From contig CAJNDT010000613.1 in assembly GCA_905221615.1 (NCBI GenBank), forward strand, positions 718,501 to 782,500: a DNA stretch of 64,000 bases, in the 5' to 3' direction. Every line of letters begins with the position of its first letter. The stretch's first letter is position 1. Source of the DNA: Symbiodinium sp. CCMP2592 (lineage: Eukaryota > Sar > Dinophyceae > Suessiales > Symbiodiniaceae). Under the pieces are notes generated by a model that did no database searches, had not been told where the DNA came from, and was given only the letters and a program-made list of their open reading frames with translations. Below are positions 52,701-63,869 of the stretch, piece after piece. A program made the position numbers and the translations under genes.

Positions 52701-55700
52701 GCCATACCTGGGCTCGTTTGGGAGTGCGAGGCTTTGGGTTCAGGCTTCTTGCGCTGGCCTTTCCGGGAGCACCCTTTGACAAGATGCAGGGCCCCCAGCC
52801 GACGCCCTTTTCTCAAGGGCTCGAAGTAGGCCATGAAGTGCGTAACGGGTCACACGGTTTAGGGTTTAGGACCTTGGGGTTTAGGGTTTAGGGGTCCCGG
52901 GTTTAGGGTTTAGGGTAATATGACAGTTAATCCGGACTGGAGTTGCTTTGGTACAGGATTCCGTGTTTGTATCCATGACCATGGGATAGCGCGACTGTTC
53001 GGAGCCCCTGAAACATGTTAATGTTGTTCGGCACTGCTGACAAGTAACTCTTCCGCATCATGCTGACAGTAGCTGCCTGGACCCAAAACAAGGTCTGCTT
53101 GATTTGAACTACTTTCCTGTAACAGGATTGCAGTTCTAATCATGTTGTTCGTTTTCCCGTTTGCATCATGAGGATATGTAATCACACTTGATTAAGACGA
53201 TATGTAATCACACTGTGGATAAAGCCCGATAGCACTCAGCAATGAAGACTTGTAATCACACTGTGGATAAAGCCCGATAGCACTCAGCAATGAAGACTTG
53301 GGAGAATACTTTCCGGACGGAGATCTTCTCGCGGTTCCGCGCGGTTCCAGTACACTTGTTCCCTTTTTGTAGTCCTAGGTGCCCTATAAAGATACCCAAT
53401 ACCAAAAAAGGGAGCCGGGCTTGGGAAGGAGATCGCGACCATGAAGCAGCTTCAGCGCAAAAATGCTCAGGCGCGCGCCGAAAAAAAGCGAGCTGCACGG
53501 AGAGGAGCTCCATGAGCGGTTAATATAGGGGCCATTAATTAGGGTTCCTTTAGAGGGTACTATAAGGGTTCCTTTAAGGGATCTACACGGAAAAAAGCGA
53601 GCTGCACAGAGAGAAGCACCATAAGCTGCTAGATGCAATAATAGCTGCGTCTGTCCAGTTGCACATAACCAGCTGCATCCAGTATAAACATTGGTCTGAA
53701 CAGTAACCAAGCAAAGACACATGCAGATGTGAGCGACAACCCACATGAGATCATGCTGAACCCTGACACGGCCAAGAAACCCTTAAAAGAACGTTTAATG
53801 CCCAATACAAACAGCCCAAAGCCACCTCGGTTCGCTCTGATCCAGAACGTTCTCTTGAAGTGCTGCGTTTCAACTCCGTCCTCCAGACTCCTATGTCTCT
53901 CTGTAGCATGAACTGCCAAGCCCTGCACCCTTATCCCAAACCCTAACAAGTGCCAACCTGAACACTACACCCTGTAGGGTATGCATAAGTAAACCTGGTA
54001 CATCATTCATCCCGTATTTGCAGGCTTAATTCCTGATGGGCCGAGCCAGTGCCATTGAAAGCCGCACATCTCCCCCAGCACACTAACGTAGGAACCTGAT
54101 TAAGTAACCCTGGGCCTATAACCCCAAAATAATAGGATTCATTTGAGGAACCCAAATAAAGGCCCAGGGTTTCTTAATCACTTTCTTGCACTGAACCCTA
54201 AACCCAGGCTAATGTCGGCAGCTGCATGCAAACCCGTGCTTCCTAATGCACCGTAACGTAGCAGACTTGATACTTAGAATCGTGATTGGGGTGTAGGTTC
54301 TCATCCTAGTTTTAAGGACCCCGCAAAAACGTAGGCTATAGTAGTACAACCAACGGTAGGGTTATGGGGCTCTAGGGTTGTATTAAAGCATAAACAGATT
54401 GTCGAATCCTAAGTTAAGCTTGCTAGTGCCTGAGAACCAAACCCTATTTGGAGGATCATGAGACTTAGTAAGTAAGGTCATCAGTACCTTCATTGGGGTT
54501 GTATGTATAGTTACCCTAATTATAAGGCTAGTTACTAAGTCCCATGATCCTTTAAGTAATGCTCCATGGACTACCATTGCCATTTGTTCGGGTCCCTTTG
54601 CTTAGACGAGTCCATCTCGAGGTTTCCTCATTTTGGGGCTTTGAAGGTAGGGTATAGGGTTTAGGGGTTTAGGGTTTGCGCCTGTGTTTTGGTGTCGGGT
54701 CCAGTGTGTTGTTTTCTGGTTTTTGGTGATAACTTGTAGGATGCCAACTATCTAGACTGGCTGAGCCAAAACAAGCAACGACAATGCAGACTCTAGGTAA
54801 GCCGTCTTCGCAATTCTGCAGGTCGCCGACCTCCGACGCGTCTTCCAGGAGATCGTGGACGAAGAAAATCTTGCCCGAAGCTCTGGGAGGGGGTGGCTAT
54901 TTACTGATGTCCAACTCAGAAGGCTTAGTAGTAGAGTAGGCAACCTTTAACCTTATTGGGGCACCAGAACACCTGTATAACCCGGGCGCCTATATAACCC
55001 CAATATGCTCCCTTTTAGGGCACTAGGGTTTTTGAGGGTCAGGGTTTTACGGTGCTCTGCAAGGGTTTTCCGGGGTTTGGGTTTGGTTAGCTTAGTGAAT
55101 GTGTCGGAGTCGTAGTAGCAGAAGTATCAACAGCAGCCGCAGGAGCAGCAGGAGGAGGAGCAGTAGCAGTAGTAGTTGTTGTTGTAGCAGTGGCAGTACT
55201 AGCAGCAGTAGTCGTCGTCATCGTCGTGGTGGTGGTGGTGGTAGTAGTGGCAGCGTACGACCTAGAAACAACCGTAGCAGTAGTCGGATGGTACAGGGGT
55301 TGGGGTTCCTGTGTCATATTGAAGCATCATATTGATGCACATCGCGAAAACCTTTCCGAGAGAAGCATGCTGCTTACTGCTTGCCATTGCATCCTGCTTG
55401 CTACTGTTGTGCAATTATGCTTCTGGCAGCAGCTCAGGTACTTGTAGTCGTTCTTGTAGTGGTCATTGTCGTGTTTGTGGTTGGGGTTGACATTGTGGTC
55501 GTGATCGCGGTCCTCGTCGATGTTCTCCTTCACGATGTCCTTGATGTTCACACGTGATCATCATCCAGAACAGGTTCATCTTGAAATCCATGAGACCGCT
55601 GTGTGGGATCACCCCCCGGGTGAGCCCCTCAATCTTAAAGTGGATAGTTCCCCGAACTAGGGTCCGTGTTTAGATGGGGGTTTCCGAAGATAGGGGACCC

Positions 55701-56643
55701 CAAGGTACTACCCGACATAGTAGGATCCTTATTATAAGGACCCCCAAATACGGTACCCCTAATTTCAGTAACTCGGTGATCCCAGAATACTACTTAAAGG
55801 ATCATGGGACTTAGTAACTACTAGGGGATTTATAACCCTACTTATAGTAGTAGAGTAGGTAACCTTTAACCTTTTTTGGGTAGTATAGTCCCTATATAAC
55901 CCCTATATAACAACAAAGGTTAACCTTTAGTTCCCCATGATTATGGCAACTATACTTGTAACCCATATTCGGGGACTTATAGCCCTACTTATAACTACCC
56001 ATGATCCTCCAAGTACGACATCGTGGCCTAAATAACTACTAATATTATTCCTAGGTTCCTTATTATAGTTGTAGTATATGATGCCCCAAAACCCTACTCT
56101 AGTTGTTAAGGCCCCTATATTACGACATCCTTCTCCGAGGTCAACCTCCAAGAGTTCCAAAATGCGATGAATCTTCCGCGCTTCGCGAACTTTTTGGACC
56201 GAGCGGCTGTGAGGTTTCTGTGTGCTTCAGGCTTAGACTAGGGGCCTTAAAAAATTCCCATACTATTCTGGGAGTTCCTTATTATAAGTATAGTACAATC
56301 TGGCCCCAGATACTATTCTAACTATTAAGACCCCTTGTTCAGAGTGTGGATCATTGATGTGGGCGTTTGATTGTGGGATCAAATTGTTGGTTTTATCAGT
56401 TCGAGTTAGACCACAAGCTCGAATCCCTGTACCCACGCCGGTACAAACCCGAAAACGAGTCTTCGAACCTAAAAAACACCTAGACCAGAGTTCCGAAAGC
56501 CAAGACCATAACAACGATCTAAGACAACAAAGTCTAACAGGACCCGAGAGCCTAAACTGTGTGAGATACATACAGATGTATACGCAAGCGGTCGAACGAC
56601 GCTGATATGCAACAACACGGACAGATGGACACGCACAGTGACA

Positions 56644-56689
<46 letters not shown>

Positions 56690-56755
56690 CACACACACAC
56701 ACACTTTTTTCTACGCCCATATACGTACATGTCTATAGATATATATATATATATG

Positions 56756-56793
<38 letters not shown>

Positions 56794-59700
56794 TACACAC
56801 ACACACACACACACACGCTATGTGTGTGTGTGTGTGTGAAGGTATAGTATGTGCAGTATATGTATACGTATGTACGTACCGAGAACCTAAGCAATCTGGG
56901 GTGTGGGCATTGAATGCCCTATGCCCCGAAATGCAGATTTCAGCATCCTATATAATGTCCCACCAGCAAACCCCAAGCTTCAATGGTCAAGGTTAGATCT
57001 GAACATAGGCTGACATTGAGTGCAAGACATACCTCTCAGTTGCCATAGCACAGGCATTTTGGCTTAGGAACGTCACGGAAGCATGTCTGTTTCTCAATAA
57101 CGCATCACGGTTCGAACTTCGGGCGTGCAATTTGTTGAAAGAAGCAGATGTTAAGCCTGCTCTGAATCATGCTCGAAGGAGTCTATGGGAATCTCCACAG
57201 AGGACATCGCGATTCTCTTCACGGTCATTGACGCCGACAGGATCGGCAGTTCGACACCTTTACTATTGTGGGGTTCCTTATTATAATTATGGTATAATGG
57301 GCCCCCAAACCAAAACCTTATTCCAATCATGTAGCCCCCTATATTATAGAACCCGATCAAAGATCCCGAGGGCACTGTCCCATGCGTACCCTTGCAGCCG
57401 GCCTGAAAAAAAGAACACATAGCAACTCAGTTCCCAATACCCAACCTTCAAACTTTTTGGCCTCTTATAGTTGAGTAGTAACCGGAAAGTTTATCTTGTT
57501 TTCTGTGGCTTATGAATAATTACCTATTTCACTGTTGATGCCTAAAATCCTGCATGATTCACAACGTCCTACATACTCCATATCGCGCTATCCACTTCCC
57601 GGCAACTCCTCAACTTCAATGTTGCATCCCCATGGGGTCATCAGGATTTAGTGCATTCCTGCAAGCCCTTGTTTTTAGCCCGTGCGTCAGAGCATTATTA
57701 AAAGTAAGGGTAGCAGGGAAGCCGTGGAGATGTTCAAAGTCAAGCAGGTTTTTGGGCACCAACCGTATTGTGGGGGTTCCTTATTGTATTTATTGCAAAA
57801 TAGGACCCAAAAACCCTTCTAAATATTAAGGCCCCTATAGTACAGTAAAGACAATCAAAGACGTCGGAGACTGGGAAATCCCAAAAGGTTGGAAGCTGGA
57901 ACCTTCTGGCCCTGCTATACCCTAGACGCTAAGACCCCAAACATAATAAACCCTATAAGCCGCATAAACTAAACCCTCTAAAACCTATAAAGCTCATAAT
58001 CCCTATAAAACCTATAAAAGCCCGAAACCCTATGCACTTCCCTTGGGAATGGAAAATCGAGAGTTTCCAGCTAGTTGGCTACAACCCCTGGTCCGTGTGC
58101 CCGTCTCTCCAGAAACCGAAAGCCAAGAACCCTAAGCCTCCCTAAACTCTCGGATTCCCAAAATATCTGTATTTGGGGTCCTTATAATAAGGATCCTACT
58201 ATTTAGGGTTCTATATTAGGAAGCTTTGTCAAGTCCCAAGAATCCTAAACCTCCCTGAACCCTAAAACCGTAGAGCCTAAGTCTGGGCAGCAGGATTCAG
58301 GATGCCCGGTTCTCATACTTCAGGGCTTGCGATCGGAACCGACCGAGGTGGGGTTCACGGTTTAGGTTGCTGGTTTAGGGGTTCGATGTGACAGGTTTTG
58401 GGTTTTCGGGTTTAGGTTTTCGGTTTACTGTTTAGCAAAAAGCGTAGCTTGAGTCTGCAAACTTAAGACTTAGGAAACCTTGGGCCTTTATTGCGGTTCC
58501 TTATATGAATCCTACTATTTTGAGGTTTTTCGGCCCAGAGTTTCTTAATCAGGTTCCTACATCAGTCTTGAAGCTCTGGGGGCCCGGCTGTGTAGCGGCA
58601 CAAAGCTGGAGCCAAAGCTGCAGCCGTGCCAAGAAGGCCCCGGAAGTGGTAAGAACACGAACTTGGTTCCTAGTGCAGAAAACCGAAAGGCCAACCAAAA
58701 CCCAACGCATCCAAAGACCAGACGTGTTAAAGTCCTGAGCCCTGAAAACCGAAATGCTTACTTGGAGGATCATGGGACTTAGTAAGTAAGGTTATGAGTA
58801 CCTTAATTGCGGCTTGAAGTATAGTTACCCTAGTTATAACCATAGTTACCAAGTCCCATGATCCTTTAAGCAAGCTAGGACCTAAACCCTCGCAGCCCCT
58901 GTGCAGGAGCGGCCTTATCGATCTGGACGAATTTGTTCAGGTCACTTTACGATTTAGGGTTTAGGATTAGGGGTTTAGGGGTTTAGGGTTTAGAGGTGTT
59001 CTAGCATCTAGGATATAAGGTTCACAGTAGGCAAGCCAGAAAGTGGGAACACGGTTCTCTGTAGAGCTTACAAAGGCGTGTTAAGGAGCATAATGATTGC
59101 TTTGACTGTTCCTGGTTGATGGCCTCTACTGTAGGACTTAGTTCCCGCGTTGGGTTTAGGGTTTGGGGTTTTAGGGTTGTGGGAGCTAATTAAGTGTAAG
59201 CGTGTGCATTCATGGGAGTTTCCGAAATTAGGGGTACCTTATTATGGGGCCCTTATGATGATCCTACTATTTAGGGTACTATATTAGGGCCCCACTCCCA
59301 TATAGATAGATAGTTTGATCAATAAATAGATAGATTGATTAATGTTTGGGCTTCGGTCTCGGGGTTTAGAGTTTGGGCTTGCAGGATCTCTATAAATTGC
59401 ATTTGGCTCGCCTTCAGGCTCTGCGTGCATGCAGCAGGTTTGGGGTGGAGGTTTTGGAAACTTTCGACATTCTACCACAGTTCTCTAAACAAACCAAAGT
59501 AGGTACGAATTATGGGATTTCGATCCCGAAGTAGGTATCCTTTGCGTGCTTGGAGTCATAGGGCTAAGCTGCCGCACCCTAAACCCCATACAAAGCACCG
59601 ACACCCAAAGCAGCAAAAGCCATGAAAGGCCAAGATTGTTAGACGGTGTCTTCTTAAAGGATCATGGGGCTTAGTAACTAGGATTATATTTAGGGTAACT

Positions 59701-62700
59701 ATACTTATAACCCCACTTAAGGTACTTATAACCTTACTTACTAAGTCCCATGATCCTTCAAGTAGCGCCGGACTTTCGATTGTTTGGGGTTTCGACCTTT
59801 GGGATTCGGAGCTGTGGGCTTAGAGGGTCAAAAGAGAGGTTCGGTGCGTTCTAAGCTTCGCAGGGAACATCCCCTGACTTTTGAGAACCCCTCACTCAGT
59901 TTAGGGACCCAAAAAGCACATAAGCATAAGCCCTTTATGGGGATATCCCTACCCTATCAGGCTTCATTCTGCTGGGTTTTACATGGGATATCCCTATCCC
60001 AATTTTTGCTTATGTGCCCATTTTTGTGCCCTATACTGAGCAACCCGGCCTCGGGTTTGGGGTATATAAGGCTTGGGGTTCATGGGAATCTCGAAGTCGA
60101 AGAACCTGACCAAAACCTGAGCAGTGGCTGTAGCCTTGAACTTTGTATACCGGGTTTAGGGTTGACCCGGAGGGTCCAAGTACTCCCTATTATAGGACGT
60201 AAGGGCCTTTCTAGGTACCAGAAGCCATAAATAGGAACTACGTGGACCCTTAGGGTTAGGGTTTAGGGCTGTACGAGTTTTAGAGTACAATGTCAGCTAG
60301 AGAAATAGTTTCCCACGTCGAGCTTCCCAAAGTTTTAGGTATTGCTGCTTGTGTTTTCTGGTTTAGGGCCAAGTGTCCCAGATTCAGGGCAGCAGGGCCA
60401 AGCTAGGATTTCTGGCTGAAGTCTCCCTTCGTTGTGGTTGATCGTAGATGTGGGTTTCCCGGCTTTTGGCGGGGGATTTTTGCATAATGCCCACTACACT
60501 CCAAAACACAAAGGCGACCGACAGATTCCAAAAGTCTGTCGCATCCTGGATGTTCGTGTTGTCTCGGGCGCGTTTTGTTTGCCACAGCGCTGTGTTTCCC
60601 TGCACCTTGTACTTCTCTTGGCAACTCTGCAGTTTCCAAGAAGTCCCTATGTTGCAGGTGACCGCCCCCTTGCCCCGGTGGGAGTACGCATCTGAAGGAT
60701 AATGTATGCTCCCTCAACAGTGTACATGTTGGAGCATCCCTCAATAGTGTACATCTTGGAACAAAATTACTCTTCATCCTGAAGCCAACTAGGCCCTAGG
60801 AACCCGAAGAGCCCTAATTCCCAGAGCCCGAGCATCAGGGCTGCATGCAGCTCCATGGCCCGGCTAAGAGCATCCTGGTGGCATCGGGCTCCCTTCAGGC
60901 TTCAGGGCTTCACCTCTAAAGATAGGGTCCCTGTTTAGGGTTCCGTTTAAAGGGTTCTATAAGGGATCTACAATAGTATGGTTCTATAATCTGGGAGGCT
61001 TAATAAGTAGAATAGGGTTTTCGGGCCCATTATACTATAACTACAACAGTATAGGTTATTATTTAATTGAGGCCCCCATATGTACTCTAAGGCTGGTTAC
61101 AAGGATTTAAAGCAGGTGTTTAGTCCTGCATCCTGGAGTGTTGAGCGATCGGGGCTTCCTTCGCAAAACCCAGAGAAAACTCCAAAGATCCCTTCTTCAA
61201 GCACTACATACAGCAGCAACGGCTGTAGATCCCTTATAGGAACGATTATCCTAAACAGCCTAAACCCGCAAGCCCTATAAACTAATCCTCCAAAACCCCT
61301 AATGTAGGAACCGTTATAAATATAGTACGTACCCTTATATAGATCCCTTATAGTAACCCCTATAGACCCCTTTAAAGGAACCCTAATTTCTAAACCCTAT
61401 ACCTCCGAAACCCCTAACCTCATCCGCTGCATCCAAAGGTCTACAACTCGCGAAGATGAGCTTCGAGAACAAGATCACGAGGCTTGGGGTACGAAAAGGG
61501 GCAAAAATGGGAGTTTCCGAAATTGGGGGTACCTTACTTGGGGTCCTTATAATATGGAGGCTTGGGATACAAAAAGGGGCCTAGATAATTAGGTTTAGGG
61601 TTTAGGGGGATTTAAAGAGGCTTGGAGTACAAACAGGGGCCTACATAATTACCAATACTATAGGGGCCTAGTTTTGGGACGGGCCCGCCTAGGGCACTCA
61701 AGTCCGCACAGAATCAGAATGAGAATGCTATAGGGGTACTGACCTTTAAAGGGATCCTTTTTATGGGTTCCTTAAAGCGATCCTCTTTATGGGTTCTTTA
61801 AAAGTTGATCTATAAGGGTTCTACAAAAAGGGGCCTAAATGATTTAGGGTGTAGGGTTTAGGGGTGCCTAAAATGGGAGTTTCCGAAAATTGGGGGGGTT
61901 ACCTTTAAAGGGATCTATAAGGGTTTCTATAAAGGGTTTAGGGTACTATAGGGGCCGAAATAATTATCCACTACTATAGGCGCCCTTGATAGTTAGGGCT
62001 CCTTTAAAGGGTACTATAAGGGGTTCCTTTAAGGGATCTAGGGGTAACATCGGAGTATTGGGTACTATAAGGGCGGGGTTTCCGAAAAGTGGGTGGGTAC
62101 CTTATTTTGGGGTCCATATAATAAGGCTCCTAGTATTTAGGGTACTATATTAGGGTCCCCTGTTTTCGGTCTGGGACGAAGGATTGGGGAGCTCCAGGGG
62201 TCTATGAGGGTTACTATAAGGGAGACCATAAGGAAAACTATAAGCTTTAAGGGATCTAGAAGGTTTAGGGTTCAAGAGTAATTACCGATACAATTTAAGG
62301 GGGCTCCTTATTATAATTATAGTATTTGGGGTTCCTTATTATAATTATAGTAGAATGGGCTCCGCAACCCTATTCTAATATCTAAGGCCCCTATAGTATC
62401 CGGGCGGAGTGGTCTATGAGGTTTCAGGCTCTAGGAGCTGAGGGTAAAAGGGACATGCTCTCATGGTCTATAAGTGTTCAGGGTTTAGGGCATATACGTT
62501 TGTCTAACAGGTTTAAGATAATTGTATGGTTTTCGGCTGACGGGGTTTCACCTCTAAGCCTAGAACAACCGGATGCAACGGTTTGGGACTTCGGGTTTGC
62601 GCGCTTCTCTGACGACGAAGCCGAAAGCCCCAACCGGTGAAGTCTGCAGGGCAAAATCCCGGAGATTGCCGGCCGGGGCTTCGGATTCATAGTTCTGTCT

Positions 62701-63726
62701 GGTGCTAAGTAGGGAATGGGGGAATGGATCCATATAGTCCCTATATAATCCCAACTAATAGTCTCCATAATCCATTCCCCCATTCCCTACTAAGCACCAG
62801 ACAGAGTGTGGAGCTGAGGGTTTCGAAGACTATAGGGTCCTTAAGGGAGGGTGGTTCAAGGAGTGAGGGTACGAGGGATCCTTAGGCAACCTTAAGGGAG
62901 CCTCAGGGAGCACTAGAGAGAACTAGGAATTAGTAGGTTATCTACCCCCCTTGGAACCGCAACCCATAAGGGTACTATAAGCGCCAAGTCCCATCTGAAG
63001 TAGACATGTCATTAGGGTCATTATGGATTCTCGTGAGTGTATAGAGCGCTCCTCAAACAAGGTGAGTGGGCCTTCTGGGTTATTAGCAATGGGCAACTCG
63101 CTGGCTTAGTCATTTTCGTTCAATGATCAGTGTTTACTCTTGCAACAGGTGCTGTTGGACCTTGCAGATGAAGCGTTTTTTGCTATTTCTGCTCGCCATG
63201 AACCATGTAATTTGAAGTCCCAACCGCAGCACGGTAAACCCTTGCACACCCTACCGGCATGAGTCCCATTCAAAAGGCAGACAACCTTGTAAGTACAATT
63301 ACAAGCCAGATTACCTGTTCTGGTCGATTCTAGCCCCAAGCTCTGCATCTTGTTTAGGGTTTGGGGGTTAGGGTTTAGGGTTTTGGCAGGCGACGAAGCC
63401 CCCAGTCTCGAGCCCGAAATCCTAAGCCAGAAAGCTGAAGCTCGAAGAATCTCGATGCGACAGGCAGGCGATCAAAGCCATCGGCAGTGCGCTGGTCGAG
63501 ATGAGACTTGAGATGAGACAAGAGACTGGGCTTCGGAGTACCATACGTTAATACTTTTTCTTAACGGAACCATTATGCAATTTAGTTTTATACTAAACCC
63601 TAAACCCCTAAAACCCTAAACCCTCAACCCCTAAACCCTAAACCTTTCAACCCTAAACCCTAAACCCACCTTAAAGCCCAGGAGATGACCAGCCTGCAAG
63701 AGAGCGTCGAGCGCTTCTCCGTTTGA
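43714..63726 (+). CDS. Voltage-gated cation channel with EF-hand tail, at least 20 exons
   Basis: A single 4-domain-type repeat unit (S3 to S6 seen) followed by a cytoplasmic coiled and EF-hand region. Supported exons: 43714-43780, 45304-~45354, 45870-45923, ~46804-46866, 47548-47589, 48981-49019, 49499-~49581, ~49812-49883, 50936-50960, 51572-51618, 52411-52461, 53429-53470, 54822-~54867, 56140-56196, 57179-57240, 58907-58940, 60839-60869, 61439-61481, 63464-63521 and 63682-63726 (stop TGA). Most neighbouring phases agree. Introns start GT, GC or GA and end AG. Such channels conduct Na+ or Ca2+ across membranes; selectivity cannot be read here. S1-S2 and the N-terminus were not located and should lie upstream of 43714. 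No in-frame stop interrupts the supported exons. Confidence 0.9.
44155..44255. mobile_element. Family C short inverted-repeat element
   Basis: ggacctcaataattaccta... centre attacagtataatgggcccc... right end taactattaaggcccctaaa. Other family C copies: 50828-50910, 56025-56118, 56238-56334, 57255-57350, 57760-57842, 60968-61080 (opposite orientation), 62280-62395 and a fused pair at 42127-42275. Confidence 0.85.
46442..46487. repeat. Perfect CCCTAAA array
   Basis: Six tandem ccctaaa units in an intron of the channel gene. Confidence 0.95.
47056..47165. mobile_element. Family A element
   Basis: cttggaggatcatggaactt...actaagtcccatgatccttt. It is intronic in the channel gene. A TTTCCGAA-family element abuts it on the left (46949-47042). 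Confidence 0.92.
47928..48030. mobile_element. Family D short inverted-repeat element
   Basis: ccagagagcccaatatccct at the left and ggggtattgggctctctggg at the right are inverted copies. Other copies are at 50606-50715 (best preserved) and 50012-50131. Confidence 0.9.
49079..49173. mobile_element. Family F short inverted-repeat element
   Basis: ccagaaagttggaatatggt ... atatttcaactttctggttt. Other copies are at 52002-52109 and 59034-59136, which share gttccaagtttctggcttct-type right ends and tctactgtag. Confidence 0.85.
50606..50715. mobile_element. Family D element, near-palindromic
   Basis: cccagagagcccaataccct...aggggtattgggctctctgg. About 33 bp of each end are inverted matches and the centre has aagccccttataatttaagg. 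It is intronic in the channel gene. Confidence 0.92.
51342..51443. mobile_element. Family B element
   Basis: gtttttgtcaaaattagggt ... agggaccatcattttgacaa, long inverted ends. It is intronic in the channel gene between the exons at 50960 and 51572. Confidence 0.9.
53203..53298. repeat. 48-bp tandem duplication
   Basis: tgtaatcacactgtggataa and the following bases to aatgaagact occur twice head to tail with no difference seen. A third partial copy (gatatgtaatcacac) precedes at 53173. Confidence 0.95.
54088..54183. mobile_element. Family E short inverted-repeat element
   Basis: taggaacctgattaagtaac ... gcccagggtttcttaatcac. The second copy, at 58466-58561, is in the reverse orientation and ends agtttcttaatcaggttcct. 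Confidence 0.85.
54447..54556. mobile_element. Family A element
   Basis: tttggaggatcatgagactt...actaagtcccatgatccttt. It is intronic in the channel gene between the exons ending 53470 and starting 54822. Confidence 0.9.
54937..55020. mobile_element. Family G short element
   Basis: gtaggcaacctttaacctta ... ataaccccaatatgctccct. A related copy at about 55849-55934 (gtaggtaacctttaaccttt ... aaaggttaacctttag) is inserted in the family A element at 55793. Confidence 0.6.
55100..55260. repeat. Degenerate trinucleotide tract (AGC/AGG/AGT/GTC)
   Basis: agcagcaggaggaggagcag through gtagtagttgttgttgtagc to gtcgtcatcgtcgtggtggt. Open frames here encode poly-Ser/Arg or poly-Val and are judged non-coding. 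Confidence 0.85.
55793..56013. mobile_element. Family A element interrupted by a family G element
   Basis: cttaaaggatcatgggactt...cccatgatcctccaag with TA flanks. The insertion at about 55849-55934 splits it, with partial duplication of flanking element sequence. Confidence 0.8.
56644..56840. repeat. (GA)n, (CA)n, (AT)n and (GT)n compound microsatellite
   Basis: gagaga 56644-56682, acac to 56704, atat 56735-56788, acac 56793-56815, then tgtg 56820-56838. The adjacent AC and GT tracts are complementary. Confidence 0.95.
58761..58870. mobile_element. Family A element
   Basis: cttggaggatcatgggactt...accaagtcccatgatccttt. It lies 36 bp upstream of the EF-hand exon at 58907. Confidence 0.93.
59653..59762. 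mobile_element. Family A element
   Basis: cttaaaggatcatggggctt...actaagtcccatgatccttc, in the channel intron between 58940 and 60839. Confidence 0.93.
59895..60041. mobile_element. Longer inverted-repeat element, single copy
   Basis: ctcagtttagggacccaaaa...gcacataagcataagccc and the inverted gcttatgtgcccatttttgt...ccctatactgagcaa, with an inner ggggatatcccta / gggatatccctatccc pair. The arms are about 55 bp. Confidence 0.85.
62694..62806. mobile_element. Family H near-perfect palindrome
   Basis: ctgtctggtgctaagtaggg...gaatgggggaatggat at the left and atccattcccccattccc...tactaagcaccagacag at the right. The arms match over about 36 bp without visible mismatch. A diverged copy is at about 49174-49293. 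Confidence 0.93.
63362..63665. repeat. Telomere-like repeats around the last channel intron
   Basis: tttgggggttagggtttagg at 63359-63385 and ccctaaacccctaaaaccct at 63592-63665, in opposite orientations, flanking the exon at 63464-63521. Confidence 0.85.
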
Positions 63727-63780
63727 GCCGAATTTGCCCGGGGCTTTCCGAAATTCCAAAGGCACCCCCCGAAAGGCCCA

Positions 63781-63869
63781 TTTAGGGTTTAGGGTTTGGG
63801 GTTTAGGGTTTAGGGTTTAGGGTTTGGGGTTTAGGGTTTAGGGGTTTAGGGTTTAGGGGTTTAGGGTTT
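63781..63869. repeat. TTTAGGG array downstream of the channel gene
   Basis: About twelve tttaggg or ttt(a/g)gggg units. It starts about 55 bp after the channel stop codon. Beyond it to 64000 no feature is seen. Confidence 0.93.

Larger units (their letters stand above)
53429..63726 (+). other. Channel exons for cytoplasmic helix, EF-hands and C-terminus
   Basis: 53429-53470 (EIATMKQLQRKNAQ) and 54822 onward (VADLRRVFQEIVDEE) form the linker helix and start of a degenerate EF-hand. 56140-56196 (VNLQEFQNAMNLPRFANFL) and 57179-57240 (ESMGISTEDIAILFTVIDAD) lead into the calcium loop, which is split between exons: IDAD plus R-SGLIDLDEFVQ (58907-58940), giving D-x-D-x-S-G-x-I-D-x-x-E. 60839-60869 (GCMQLHGPAK), 61439-61481 (LQLAKMSFENKIT), 63464-63521 (QAIKAIGSALVEMRLEMRQ) and 63682-63726 (EMTSLQESVERFSV) complete the tail. 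All these phases agree. Confidence 0.92.
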
